Positions 11,151 to 22,975 of a DNA stretch of 64,000 nucleotides are shown piece by piece. The notes under the pieces were generated by a model that had not been told where the DNA came from, did no database searches, and was given only the letters and a program-made list of their open reading frames with translations. The stretch lies in assembly GCA_947247005.1 (NCBI GenBank), contig OX365956.1, positions 13,722,089 through 13,786,088 on the forward strand, read 5' to 3'. How positions within the stretch are numbered: position 1 is the stretch's first letter; the number at the start of each line of letters is the position of its first letter. The DNA is from Spisula solida. Lineage: Eukaryota; Mollusca; Bivalvia; Venerida; Mactridae. The position numbers were made by a program, and so were the translations under genes.

Positions 11151-13712
11151 ATTCATTATTTATCTTGAAGGCATAGGACGAAAAATTTTGGATATTTCTG
11201 TAAACAAGTTCAAATTACTCAACCAGTAACATGCAACTGTCCATGTTAGAAGCAACTTATACTCGTCAGTCCCATGCCTTAAGCGTTCCATTGACATAGC
11301 GTGTAGCTTAGAATGGGAAAGTTATTTCAAACATGCATGTTGAGGAGGCTTTGAAGTCCTTGCACAGTTTAGATAAAGTTTCGGAGAACAGTTTTGTGTC
11401 TATGCCATTCATTGACTGTTTAATACCGTACATAAGACAGAATTTGTAATTGGGAATTGCTATTCATAGTCCGTAGTGTATTTTGCTGTCTCTCATTTAG
11501 TTTTTGTTAACACATTGTTTGTAGTTTGTGCGTATTGTAGGGTTCTGCCTCTCCCGCTCACTCAAAGATAAAAACAAACCAAACAGGGAAAGCAGGTCCA
11601 GAAACAACAGCGCACGAAAAACACAAAAAGGAACACTGATAGAAATTATCAAAGCAATATCACATACCACAAACAAAATTCCCTATAACAAACACAAAAG
11701 TAAAATCTTAACGGTTCACATGTCCTACTCATAGACGGATTGTAACAACAGGAAAATTTTAATTGTTCCAATGACCGACTCATAGACCGATTGTAACATC
11801 AGGAAAAGTTTAACGGGTCCCATGTCATACTCATAGACCGATGATTGCAAAAACTGGGAAATGTTAACATGAAGGCTCAGTTCTGGATTATGTAAATCAG
11901 GTGGTTTTCTTTAGTTTCACATTCTTTATTGTCCATTTTCATATCAGTCCATGTTATGTGCGTGTTTTGTTCTGAATGCTGCATTCCCAGGCCTATTTGT
12001 TATAATCTTCTGAACAAGAAATATTACATCAATAATTATTATCATTTGTATATTGTACTTGATTATGAAACAGCTACATTTTGTAATCAACGAATGGAAT
12101 GTTAGTTTACATTGTAATTATAAATTTAGTTGTAATTCAAAATTTCAGTGTAGTTATCATATGCAACTACCTCCCTTTATGGTAATACATGTATGTAAAT
12201 TTAAGAAACCTTTCAGTGAGACATTCATTGTGAGAGGTTTAACAAAGGCGTACTTGCAATACCATGGTTTCGGGACGTGGACGGTACGTTGTGTCTGCCT
12301 TTTGCTTGGAGGGCTATGGGATGCCGACGTTTGTGTATGGCACCGAGTTGTCAATGTATTTAAGTACAATGTATTTAAGTGCATTAGAGCATCCTCGATA
12401 CAGGAACTGAACTTCTTCATGACACATTTGTTTTGTAACATGTTTTATGTCATTTTAAGCTACTACATTTGACGGGGACGCCTTCAGATAACACGCTCCA
12501 CTAGTTACACCAAAGTGATTATGGTCACACTGATTCAGATGATGACATGCAGGAATATGGTAATAACTGTTGAACTTCGTATTCCCTAGTTAAAGTACCG
12601 CTGTTAGATCTACCTCATTAATTTGTCACGCGACACTTTGCTTTGATGTATTATTACAAACATTGGTTCGTTTATTTTTCTGATTGGTTAATTGAATTGC
12701 TATTCATGAAAGTATATGAGTGCCATTTCTTAAATAAAAACTCCCATACGGATTGCTCGTTTTGTCATAGTACGTAATATATGACGTTATTGTTACATGG
12801 ATAAGCATTTGTTTGACAAAGCACATCTCTAGAATATTAGCACTATGAGGTAACTTTATAGAACACAATAAATAACTAAATAATTATGGGTATGACGTCA
12901 CCAATAATTAGATGTATGACGTCACCTACCAGGAGATATGGTCACAAACAACAGGTCTTTTCACCAAGTGTCTCGATACGAGTCCAAAACATGCGTCACA
13001 CCAGCGGCACAATTATTTGTCGGGATTTCTCACACCAGAACAGTTATTACCAAATACAGACAAAATCGTAGACATCCCAACATATATAAACATACAATGG
13101 TGCTGTACCAGATGTATCACGTGTCGCAGGTATGGGCATATATAATTAAACATGTATTACTAGTATCAGCGAATTTCACATCATGTAGACATTGCTATTA
13201 AAAAAACATCTAAAGGCAAGTTGTTTTCTTAAGTTGTACGGTGATATATTAAACATGCAACACTCGTAAAATATGTTCATGTGCACATCATTTTTTTTAA
13301 ACGATCAATTGCATTAAAAACGCCATGTTCGCAGGCGTGAACGTTTGGCATAATATACATTTTGAAAACGTAGTTCAACATACTACCAAATTGGACAGCG
13401 TCGCGCGAACAATTTTTCTGACATACAAATATAGTATACTTCTTTAAATATCTTACCGCACGGACAAAGCTCCCCAGAAAGGTCATTAGTAGGCATGCCA
13501 AGTATTATTTGTCTAACCCAAACCATTGCACTAAACTTTGATCAGTTTAACTGCAACACAAACATGTTCATATTGATTAGAATGAATGTACTTTTCTGCA
13601 CTGTTACGTAACACTTAATACAACATTCATGTATATCCTAAATTACAATCAATGTTATACAGACTTTACAAAGACCATCCTGAATTTCTCCTAATAGTAC
13701 AAGGCAACTTTA
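11151..13712. other. Mostly unique DNA with a small tandem repeat
   Basis: No convincing exon was found. The 139-codon ORF at 12053-12472 has no family motif and is matched by an equally open minus frame, so I treat it as chance. 12888-12935 holds two TATGACGTCACC words (cAMP-response-like), without other promoter signals. Confidence 0.5.
11710..11867 (+). repeat. 51-bp tandem repeat, 3 units
   Basis: Units start at 11710, 11761 and 11812. The conserved core is CTCATAGACCGATTGTAACA followed by a CAGGAAAA tract. Confidence 0.8.
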
Positions 13713-13940
13713 TAAAGCCTAGGTCCCACTCAGCACTTTTTGCCTCGGCGATGTACTCCCGATTTAAACTAATGAGTTTTGAGGACATCGGAAACAGGTC
13801 CATCGTGGTCTATTGGAAAGCTTTGGGGAAGACATGAAACAATGTGTGATATAGGAAAGAATCGTGATGAATCGGGTGGTATCGGAAGATATCCGGAGAA
13901 CATCACCGGTGTGAAATTCCTCAGTGGGACACAGGCTTAA
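13713..13940. mobile_element. Short inverted-repeat element (MITE-like), about 228 bp
   Basis: Left end TAAAGCCTAGGTCCCACTCA, right end (reversed) TTAAGCCTGTGTCCCACTGA: about 17 of 20 positions agree. No coding potential. The target duplication cannot be fixed by eye. Confidence 0.7.
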
Positions 13941-14859
13941 AACATATGTAATATCTAGCCCATATTTAGCTCAATCAGCATTAAACAATAACAAAATTTA
14001 GGTTACATATCTACGGGCGTCGGCAATTATTGCAAAGCACATTTATTCATGATGTTATTAATGTTGAGTTATGCTTAGTAATAAAAGGGGGTTCCAATTT
14101 GCCAGCAAAAATGATTAAAAATATGATGTAGTTTATGAGCTCTAGGTGCAAAATAAACACTCTACGATACAGCCGACGTTTCTGTTTAACTGGTATGCAT
14201 GCATGTCACAGGCCGCAAACATTGCGATGAAATGCGTCAGTAAATGTGTATCGACATGGACATTTCTTAAAGTCTGAAACTGCCAATAAGTGTTATTGAC
14301 GTCAAGTATGTATCTACGTGCAGGCAAACATGAGTTGTTATTCAATTAAAACCGGTACAAAAAGAAAAACTCTTCGGGTGACTCTAATAGTGATAAAAGT
14401 ACCACAACCATAATTGTTGTGGAGAAAATAAAGTTTAAAGATTTGTCTTGGTCAACTAATTTTTAAAACGTGGATGTAGTACAACTTCATCATTTTCATT
14501 GCATCGGTTACTTTAAGTTGGGTTTAAATGTTCAGAAGATCTGTCTATTTTCAAGAAATACATTGAATCAATTTTTACTTTAGGGTTCCCTTAGTACTGT
14601 AAAAATATACGAATTTATCCACAGCCAATTGGTCCGCACAAGAAACGGTTGCAAGCAAATCTCAACCACAAATCGTAATTTCCAACCAGTTTTAAGAGCA
14701 ATTTATGTCACTAGCATTTGAATTATGTTATATTTGTTTTTAAAAATAATGTGAAATTCAATTCTTCAATTTTTGTTCTGTGAGTTAATGTATTTGTACG
14801 AATAAATTGCTACAATCTGTAACATGAAAGGAGTTAAATGTTTTTTATAAAATGCGGTT
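13941..14859. other. Unique AT-rich DNA, no gene seen
   Basis: Short ORFs only (for example 14142-14345 minus), no splice-supported exon and no clear repeat. Confidence 0.5.
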
Positions 14860-15507
14860 GACCAGACGCAATTTACACTATTTGTGATTTTATTATGTTC
14901 ATATATTACAATTTAGCTAAAAACTTCTGATACGAGGATTACGGATTATGTGTGCTTATTTTTCCCTATTTGCAACATTTTGCATTTGTTAGTAGTATTG
15001 ATCGACGTTTCGTCTATTAAATTACCACGTATTTGCAGCTAAATATTTTGCGACTATCGTTAGAACAACTCTTTTCCAAGCGACGCTGCATACGATTTCC
15101 CGCCATTTTGAGTAACAAAATAAGAAAAGCAAATGGTTAATTGAAGTTTTTATGTTTAAGTTGCTCTAACGATATGTAATCAGCGGGACAAAAATCGGAT
15201 AGGTTAAAATACCAAACTTTCAGCAAAACATTATTGCCAAAAAGTACATTAAAATACACACAAACTTCGACTTCATTATTTCACACGACATTGAAGACAA
15301 AATTCAAGTCTAAGCACAGAAAGTACATTTGAGAGAATACTATAGTGCGGCCAATATATGATGGCACAATAACATTTACACATGCTAATTAGCCGATGGG
15401 ATCATTTTTTACAGAAAGGGGTGCTTATTTACAGTCATGGTCAATAAACGCTTGTTTCGTATTACGTTTTCGCAATATGAGCAAATATATGAGACGATTT
15501 TACATGT

Positions 15508-15586
15508 GCCTCGCTAGCTCAGTTGGTAAAGCGTTGGAAATACAATAATATTATGGACGGAGGTTACTGGTTCGAGTCTCATTTTT
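15508..15586 (+). repeat. tRNA-like module, left arm of the 1.1-kb element
   Basis: A-box TAGCTCAGTTGG at 15515 and B-box GGTTCGAGTCT at 15569 are near-perfect RNA polymerase III internal promoter boxes, with a TTTTT stop at 15582. The acceptor and anticodon arms do not fold cleanly and the spacer is AT-rich, so it is tRNA-derived and not a functional tRNA gene. Confidence 0.65.
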
Positions 15587-15796
15587 GTGCATTTTCTTTG
15601 GTAATGATTTGTATTCTTCAGTTCTATTTCCTGAAGTATATATTAATATTTTTTATACTTTCTCTGTTCTGTTTATTTATCATATAATATTTTACTATAT
15701 TTATCTTGAACAATCAATTATAAATTGATATTCAGTACGTATACATGTGTATATAAATTATTATTGTTCATAAGCAGTGTTTGTGATAAAATTATT

Positions 15797-16101
15797 TTAG
15801 AAATCTGCAAAAGCATCATCGCTATCACCATCCGCCTCGTCCTAATCTCCGTCATCATCATTATCATCAAAACAATCCAGTGAGATTTTGTTACTTCTTG
15901 ATTTTTTTCACCGTTGTGCAATAACGTCGCCTTTATGCATGAAACCGTCCTTTCTGATACCCATGTCATCGCGGTAGTTTGTTTCCTCGGACAGGACAAC
16001 GGAATCACTGGCAGTTCTATTGATGCGTCTATTGTGCAGAAGTCTAATACATAAGACACACTGTATCGTCCTTGCTGCGTTAAAACGATACGTTTAGCCA
16101 T
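15797..16101 (-). pseudogene. Decayed reading frame in the core of the 1.1-kb element
   Basis: On the minus strand an ATG at 16101 opens 127 codons (to 15718) beginning MAKRIVLTQQGRYSVSYVLD. A second minus frame over the same bases looks more protein-like: it has a CVLC pair, SDSVVLSEETNYRDDMGIRK and an acidic C-terminus ending DGDSDDAFADF at a stop at 15797, but is broken by two stops. This pattern fits an old transposase or accessory ORF that has decayed. I do not recognise the family. Confidence 0.3.
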
Positions 16102-16229
16102 AGTTCTATTTAATAGTGAGCAGTTTACACAGTTTATCTTGTTGTAAGTAATACACCCACAAACACAAACATAGTTTCGTGAAGTGTGCGGAAATATAAT
16201 TCGCGAAAAAATAAAAGAAATAAAAAATT

Positions 16230-16300
16230 CTAATTGGATTCGAATCCGGATCGATCCGTCTGCGTTGAGATTAGAAACGTTACTACTAGACTATCTAATA
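16230..16300 (-). repeat. tRNA-like module, right arm of the 1.1-kb element
   Basis: On the minus strand it has A-box TAGTCTAGTAGT (16282-16293) and B-box GGATTCGAATCC (16236-16247), followed by a TTTTTT run (16223-16228). It faces the left module across the core. The two modules differ in sequence and so come from different tRNA types or have diverged far. Confidence 0.6.
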
Positions 16301-16456
16301 AACACAACGATCTTGATCCTTAATTAAATAAGTTAAAATAACTGAACAAGCGCTTAGATGATCGTGATTTATTTACTTACCCGCGTTTTGATATGGGTTA
16401 ATCCAACCAGTGACGTTTACACAATGTAATTGTGCCACCATATCTTGGTCACACTA

Positions 16457-16714
16457 AAGTATTGGAAATTTGACGCTTTTAGAACCACCCGACGATATTT
16501 AGATCACAAAAAACAGGAACTAGAAAGAGATGCTCGTATGCTGAACATAGATTACAGGGAACAACTTAGGACACACACGTGCATACTGTGTGGGGCACAT
16601 AATCAAGACCGACATTATAATCCCAACTCCTGCTTCGATTTTGTAAAGAAAGTGTTAATAAGAACAGAAATGCATACAACACAATGTAGATATCTCGAGA
16701 AAGGAAAAACATGA
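16457..16714 (+). pseudogene. Cysteine-bearing open stretch, broken in the paralogous copy
   Basis: An open frame of about 85 codons directly right of the 1.1-kb element includes RRYLDHKKQELERDARMLNI and a CILCGAHNQ motif. The block B counterpart (25005-25280) has several stops and indels, so there is no sign of selection. The frame enters the element's terminus, which makes its start artificial. I read it as a gene relic or chance frame; the family is unknown. Confidence 0.25.
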
Positions 16715-18603
16715 AGTTGGTGACAAGATACATGTACAACCCTATGCCTTTGTTACTGCTTTTTGAAACAGGAAAACTGATTTATACCACATAATACCAT
16801 TGCTACTTATTATTGTACATACGAATGTTTATTTTGTTTATATAACTCGTATACATGTACGGGCCGAATGCTGTTTTTAAATTAAATATTTGATTAAAAA
16901 AAACCTTATGAGGAGGCCCGACACATAAAGAAATTGACCATTCCACCATCAACAATAAAAGAGACTTATTTGTCAGACAAAGGAAATATTTGGCATAACA
17001 CTTTGTTTATGATAATTAAATTAAATAAAATGATAAACGATAAAAACAGCAAGTGGAATACATGTATATAAACAATGTAAGTTTTACATGCAAATATGAC
17101 ATGTTACACTTATAAACATACCAATGACTGTATGCTGGAGTGGGTCTGTACAGACGGAAACAAAATATATAATATATTTATTATTCTCCTATATAAGAAA
17201 CGTACCACATGAAATGCAATTATGAAAGTCTGCACAAGTTTTATATATGGTGTGTGAAAATCACATTAAGGGAGAAAACAGGGGAATAATTGCGTTTTGT
17301 GGTTCCATAGCCCCTGAAAACGATATTCGTTCTAATTGTTATCAACGCCCTAAGACGTATATAAGCGATATACAGACAAGCTCGCGCAAATGACACATTT
17401 CTCAACACATGATATGTTTCTGGCGAAGCGTCCGTGTTAAACTATGAATAATAAATACCATAATTACGATTTTCTCCAGAAAATAGAGCGTCTGCCTGTA
17501 ACAGCATCTTTTGACAAGATGTTCACGTGTTATAAGTAGCCTGTAATAGCCTCGTTCTGAAATGAAGGTCACGTAACCTGTTTTGGATTGATGTATTTAA
17601 TGTTTCCGATGTAAACATCTACAAACCGTGATATGATGTGAATAGCGTATTCTTAATTTTGTAAATATCACTTGAAACTAGTCTGAGCCTGGTATGTACG
17701 AATAAATACATAACATAATTAGACTACAAATGTATTTATAAATTTCGTTTGACTGTCAAAAGGCGCCTTTGTCTATTTGACACAATAGTTGACACTCTAG
17801 ATTTTGATAATGTTTTTCTATCTTTGTTCACTTGGACTATGTCAAAATAAAGCTGTACATGTAAATGAACAATTAAAATATTTTTATAAGTAATTGCTCT
17901 ACTGAAAGTTTCTATGTGACTATTCCAACCCTGTAAATCTTGATCAATTAATCTATAAACGGTCTGGTTGAATGAAATTAGCTCTGAACCGCTGCTGAAT
18001 ATACTTGGACATTTTTTGCGTTGTGTACAAGACATATCGACATAGAAAATCGTCAAGTCTGACAATAAATTATTTACAGGAAACGTCTTGGAAAATGTTC
18101 AATTTTTATGCATGGTAGCATCATAGAGTCGTTCACGCATTTGACAATTTTGGACACTTCAATTTCCGTTCGAGAACGTTTTCTTGCCTTACCTTTCTTT
18201 CTAGAGGCACTGTCTTTCATTTCCAATATGTGTGTATTTGTAATTACTGCTGACATTGATTCCACTTGCTTGTTGTCTCAGACATTTGGGAGTTGTCAAA
18301 CGGGATGTATCAAGCGAACATTGTTAGTTTTATTTGGTTCGTGTTTAGTATTCAATGTAACCATTTATTCCACATGTAGCTCCCTAGTGGTTTATTGTAT
18401 TGGTCACTTGTTTGTTATTCATGCTTATCTGGTGCGAAGAGTAGTAGTGTGGGCGTTTAGTGTAATATTTACCGAATGGGTTCCTTGTGCCATTACACTC
18501 GTATATTATCATGACTCAACCATTTTGGATGTTGTCGATGTACATGGTATTTTCTTTTAAGATTTTTGTGATTAGGTATCCACATATAACCGCATTACTG
18601 GTG

Positions 18604-18774
18604 TTGTGGGATGATGTATTTGCATTGATACGGGGCACTTGCGCTACTTTGGAATTGGGTTATTGTGATGACCGAGTGGTTTAATATTTTCGTGCTTTAC
18701 ATTTCTAGGCTATGTCGTCGTATAGTATGGGTTCGATTCCCATAATCACTAGGACGCTGTGGTTGCATGTTCGA
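18604..18774 (+). repeat. tRNA-like insert present in block A only
   Basis: The text GATGACCGAGTGGTTTAA (A-box) and ATGGGTTCGATTCCCAT (a perfect five-pair T-arm) followed by AATCACT resembles a long-variable-arm (Leu/Ser type) tRNA. About five of seven acceptor pairs can form. Block B (about 27160-27180) jumps straight across it. The anticodon arm is poor, so a pseudo-tRNA or SINE head is more likely than a working gene. Confidence 0.45.
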
Positions 18775-20774
18775 AGGGGGAGTTAGAAGAAAAGTGTAGA
18801 AGTAAAGTGGGTTTTCATAAACACAATATGTATGGTCGTATGTCAAAACTTGATGCTTGAAATAAAGTAATTCAGTTCCATTTAAAATAGCATTGAAGTT
18901 GTTTGGCAAGCATATGTTTAATATGCATTATATAAATTAAGATGAACTTTGACTTATGTAAATATGTACATTTAATTCATTGGTTTCATTGACATTGTCC
19001 AGTTCTTACGTCATCGTGATTGAGCCAAGCATATATCTATTAAAGCTAGAGTTGTTGTCCTTTGCTAAAAATATGTGTATTGTTGTTGTATGTTGCTCCA
19101 CCTGTGTTTATTGTCATTGTCAATTAGTAAAGGAGATTTCCATTTTCGCCAGAAAAATAATCGTATTAGTGTACTATGGCTTTTGCATATTGGGGCATAT
19201 TAACAATATTCATTGTTGATAACCTCATCAAAGTATGACACATTTTGTACCTTTATTAAAATTTCCATGCAATTTGAATCTTCCTGTCATACAACTAAGC
19301 TAATTGTCGCACATCATTGTAATGACGTGCTTGCACCATGTATTCTGATCAAGAGAGCCATCATTTCTGACCATAGACCATGTCCTCATACTGGTTAAAT
19401 TGCTACAGAAAATATATTGAAGATTAACGGTGCAAGTAATCATTGTGTTTCATCTCTTTTAAACACGTCGGATCCACTGGGAATTGAATATAGCTGTGCG
19501 TGTTTTGTAACTTTCAGACTTGTGAATCGTCTTCCACAATGTCGCTACATATAATAAACGGAGACAAATCGTGACGAATTATGCAGACTATTATAGTTTG
19601 TCTCAGTATATCTACATTTGCACACGATGGTAGATATGTCTTGGACATAAAACCGAACTTAATGTTCATAGACATTCTTGTATGTTATAAAGACATTTAG
19701 CTTATGTTTGGATATCGCTTAGTTATTTCTTGTCGCCGTTATGGTAAGAGAAAGTATAGAGAGTTTTGTAAGATTGTTCAGATAACGACGAGTGTTCATG
19801 ATTTCTTTCTTCCATTAGTTACAATATCATCTTTTTTTCGTGTATATATTGTCAATTTCATAGTGAAAAAGATTACAGTAAATAACTAAACTATGCTTTC
19901 ACTGTGCCTTCTTGTTTTATTGTGTTTTTTGTAAGTCCAGCATATCGCTTCATCGTTTCTTTTAGAAAGCAATATATATCTGTATACGGTTTTTGTTGTC
20001 TGCTGCTGTGTTTTTAGTAATCTGATGTTTGGTCGTCCTTGTAACTTGTTCTTGTCTGCTGGTTCCTGTTCCGGATATGTTTGACGGACTGAGGCGGCAG
20101 ACTGTCGGAGTGGGATGTCCTTTAATGTGGCTGTTCGGTTTCATTCTTCTTCGTTCATTTTTTGTAATTGTCCGTTGTTTGTAAGCGTCATTTCGGTACA
20201 AACAAACAAAGATAAGTTTAAATGACTTCTCCGTAATCGGACCAAGTTTTAACGGGACGCTAGTATGTAATTAGCGTTAACTGTGATTTTATTGTTCGTA
20301 TGTACCGGATTTCAAGTTCATTGTAATAAAATGAGAATAAGGTCCGTATTTGCACTAAGGTATACTCAGACAATGTTCTTGGAATGTAGCGTAAGTAAAC
20401 TCATGTTCCTGAATTTCATATGTATTATAACATTGTATATTTCTTTAAATACATTTATTGTACTTTTTGGTTGCAAAAAGGCGTCCGAACGAACACAATG
20501 AATTAATGACTAATTATATAGTATAAAATCAAGAAGTACATTCTCTTTGACCTTGGCTAGATCCTGTACTTTCCTCGAAGTGGATGTATATGCTTTACCA
20601 ATTGAGCTAAACTGGAGTTTACATACGAAAAATCAGGTGAAAGTCAGCTTTCTGGTCTGTGTTGTTTTCGTGTGTTGGACATTGTGTCGTGTAATTGCGG
20701 TATGTGTTATTTGTTTCATGTTTTCTGTTCTACATGCTGTTTAAATTGCTTGCTGCCTTCCATATCCGAATTAA

Positions 20775-21205
20775 TCTTTTGTTGAAACAACACATTTAAC
20801 TTTCACGATACAATTAACATGTATATATATCGTTTAGTCTTTTGCTGAAACAACACATTTAACTTTCACGATACAATTAACGGGTATATATATCGTTTAG
20901 TCTTTTGTTGAAACAACACATTTATCTTTCACGATACAATTAACATGTATATACATCGTTTAGTCTTTTGTTGAAACAACACATTTAACTTTCACGATAC
21001 AATTTACATGTATATCTATCGATAAGTCTTTTGTTGAAACAACACTTTTAACTTTCACGCTACAATAAACATGTATATCTATCGTTTAGTATTTTGTTGA
21101 AACAACACATAAACTTTTACGATACAATATACATGTATATCTATCGTTTAGTCTTTTGTTAAAACAACACATTCACCTTTCACGATACAATATACATGTA
21201 TATCC
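20775..21205 (+). repeat. 63-bp tandem repeat, about 7 units
   Basis: Successive TTGAAACAACACATTTAACT cores step by exactly 63 bases (TGAAA at 20783, 20846, 20909, 20972, 21035, 21098) and then 62 (21160). Block B has a single unit at about 30378-30425, so the array grew after, or collapsed since, the A/B duplication. Confidence 0.9.
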
Positions 21206-21847
21206 AGATTTATGCACACGGATATCGATATGTCTACAACGTAGTACAAACTGTTATATAGTTTGCTGGATATTTCAGCGTATTTTCGATACAATATCTC
21301 TCCTTAAGGTAAATGTTTGGTAATGTCTCCTTATTGCCTTCGTGTGAATACTCAATACCAGTATATAGTGAATAATTTTATAATGTATGTACTTATTCTC
21401 TAAATTGGAATTACTCACTTGATCACAATGCGATAGGGGTTAGTAATGACAACATTATTTATGCTCCAACTTCGATTTTTCCCATGGCAACAGATGAACA
21501 CAGTTCTATGTTTACAGCTCAACAGAAAGGGGGTTAATTGTTCCGTGTACTATAATATTTTATATTTTTATCCAATATATCACAAGCGTAGAATACACTA
21601 TAAACAATGTTGTACAGCATAGGGTTGTTGCTACAATTAGGCATACCTTTACCCTCTCTCACGTGACTTAAAAATACTAGTAAGCTATATTTTACGTAGG
21701 AGTGAGACATTGACGTTTTGAATGCCTATATGGGATCATTGTGAAAGACCTGTTGTCGATTCGTCATGTTTTCAAAAACACTTTTATTATTTGCCTGCTT
21801 GCTTTTTTCTTGGATTAAAAAACGGGAGTGGTCAAAAACAGTATTTT

Positions 21848-22150
21848 AAGTCAGACAGGGAAGGCAGCACTCAACTTAACCAGCCGAGCACAGAAAACAT
21901 TAAAAACACACAAAGCACAATGCCCAACTAAACAAGCGCAGATCCGCCCAAGTCCAAGCTGTCGAAAAGTATAATAAATTATAACTAGCTGAATGACCCC
22001 GTAGAAAAGATACAGCAACCAAAAGGCGGAATGCCTACGCTGAATGACCTAGTAACAACAGTAAAACTGCTGAACTACATAGTTTTAGCAGCCTACAGTC
22101 TAAAAGTTAAGTAACAGTATTAAAACGTAGAAAGGCCCGATTTCAGCAAC
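21848..22150 (+). mobile_element. GTCAGACAGGGAAGG family copy 1
   Basis: Starts AAGTCAGACAGGGAAGGCAG and continues through GCACTCAACTTAACCAGCCG, GCTGAATGACCC and AAGGCCCG. It is nearly identical to 22717-22975 and 52188-52490, with only a handful of differences each, so the family moved or was copied recently. It lies in an insertion (about 21845-23030) that the other Y copies lack. The 69- and 93-codon ORFs across these copies are simply the repeat translated. Confidence 0.8.
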
Positions 22151-22329
22151 AAAAAATCTGAAAACCTTAAAACGAGTGACCAAGTTTCATTAAGTAAAAT
22201 GACGTAATTGAACAAATCGAGATATGACGCACTGAATTGCAAGCAATACAGAAGTCCCCCACCGGTGTAAAGCCATTGTCAATATGTCTGTTGCCATATC
22301 AACAACAATTTCCGTCAGAACCAAAACTG

Positions 22330-22400
22330 ACGGACAGATGGCAAACCAATAGTCCCCTCCGGTCAAAAACCGGTAGGGGACTTAAAACTACATTAAATGA
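22330..22400. repeat. AGTCCCCTCCGGT hairpin and GTCCGTC-type repeat end (minus orientation)
   Basis: AGTCCCCTCCGGTCAAAAAC followed by CGGTAGGGGACT folds into a hairpin. Read in reverse it matches 57054-57090 (AGTCCCCTACCGGTTTTGGA), including the adjoining GGTTTGCC and GTCCGTC text, so both are copies of one repeat family in opposite orientations. Confidence 0.7.
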
Positions 22401-22716
22401 CCTCAGGGGACAGAACACTACATCCATAACTCCACAGCTGTACATAGACTCATGAACGAACCCGGTAGGATGCGAACCGCGGGGACGAAATAGTAAGAGG
22501 ACAACCGGCAAATACGAATAAATAGTTAACTCCTAGCTCCTTTTGGCCCCGGTCAAAAAATTAAATACTGAGAAATTATGGCATATTATCGATTATTTAA
22601 AAATGAAAAACTCGATTGTAAACGGAATTGGCGTTTAGATCCAGATACAAACCCATATTATAATAATTAAACAAAATACGAAACTACCGGAAGTAGCACC
22701 GACCCCAACAGAAAGA

Positions 22717-22975
22717 GTATATTAAGTCAGACAGGGAAGGCAGCACTCAACTTAACCAGCCGAGCACAGAAAACATTAAAAACACACAAAGCACAATAAT
22801 GCCCAACTAAACAAGCGCAGATCCGCCCAAGTCCAAGCTGTCGAAAAGTATAATAAATTATAACTAGCTGAATGACCCAGTAGAAAAGATACAGCAACCA
22901 AAAGGCGGAATGCCTACGCTGAATGACCTAGTAACAACAGTAAAACTGCTGAACTACATAGTTATAGCGGGACAC
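22717..22975 (+). mobile_element. GTCAGACAGGGAAGG family copy 2
   Basis: A near-identical direct repeat of 21848-22120, about 870 bases downstream. It ends at CATAGTTATAGCGGG, where copies 1 and 4 continue with CAGCCT. With copy 1 it brackets the hairpin repeat at 22330, which suggests nested insertion or local duplication. Confidence 0.8.

Larger units (their letters stand above)
15345..16454. mobile_element. 1.1-kb inverted-repeat element absent from block B
   Basis: Left terminus GTGCGGCCAATATATGATGG and right terminus (reversed) GTGTGACCAAGATATGGTGG agree at 22 of the first 26 positions. Both are preceded outwardly by TA. The equivalent site in block B, about 25005-25015 (GAATACTAGTATTAG), lacks the whole segment. 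Beyond the termini the arms stay weakly symmetric: CGCTTGTT lies about 103 bases in from each end, and a tRNA-like module begins about 165 bases in from each end, both pointing inward. The core carries a decayed minus-strand reading frame. A TA target suggests Tc1/mariner-like transposition, but the exact duplication is ambiguous. Confidence 0.7.

Noticed and set aside
12053..12472. 139-codon plus-strand ORF, the second longest in the window
   Set aside because: It has no family motif, its composition is typical of random AT-rich frames, an equally open minus frame overlaps it, and it has no splice or promoter support.
18108..18560. 150-codon hydrophobic plus-strand ORF that looks like a membrane protein
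   Set aside because: The same region in block B (about 26645-27120) has several stops and frameshifts, and the related Y copies do not keep the frame. T-rich DNA translates as hydrophobic residues by default.
20283..20501. Exon-like frame with acceptor and GTAAGT donor, also seen near 29900-29990 in block B
   Set aside because: The acceptor AG is lost in block A (GG), and the residue changes between copies show no protein-level constraint.
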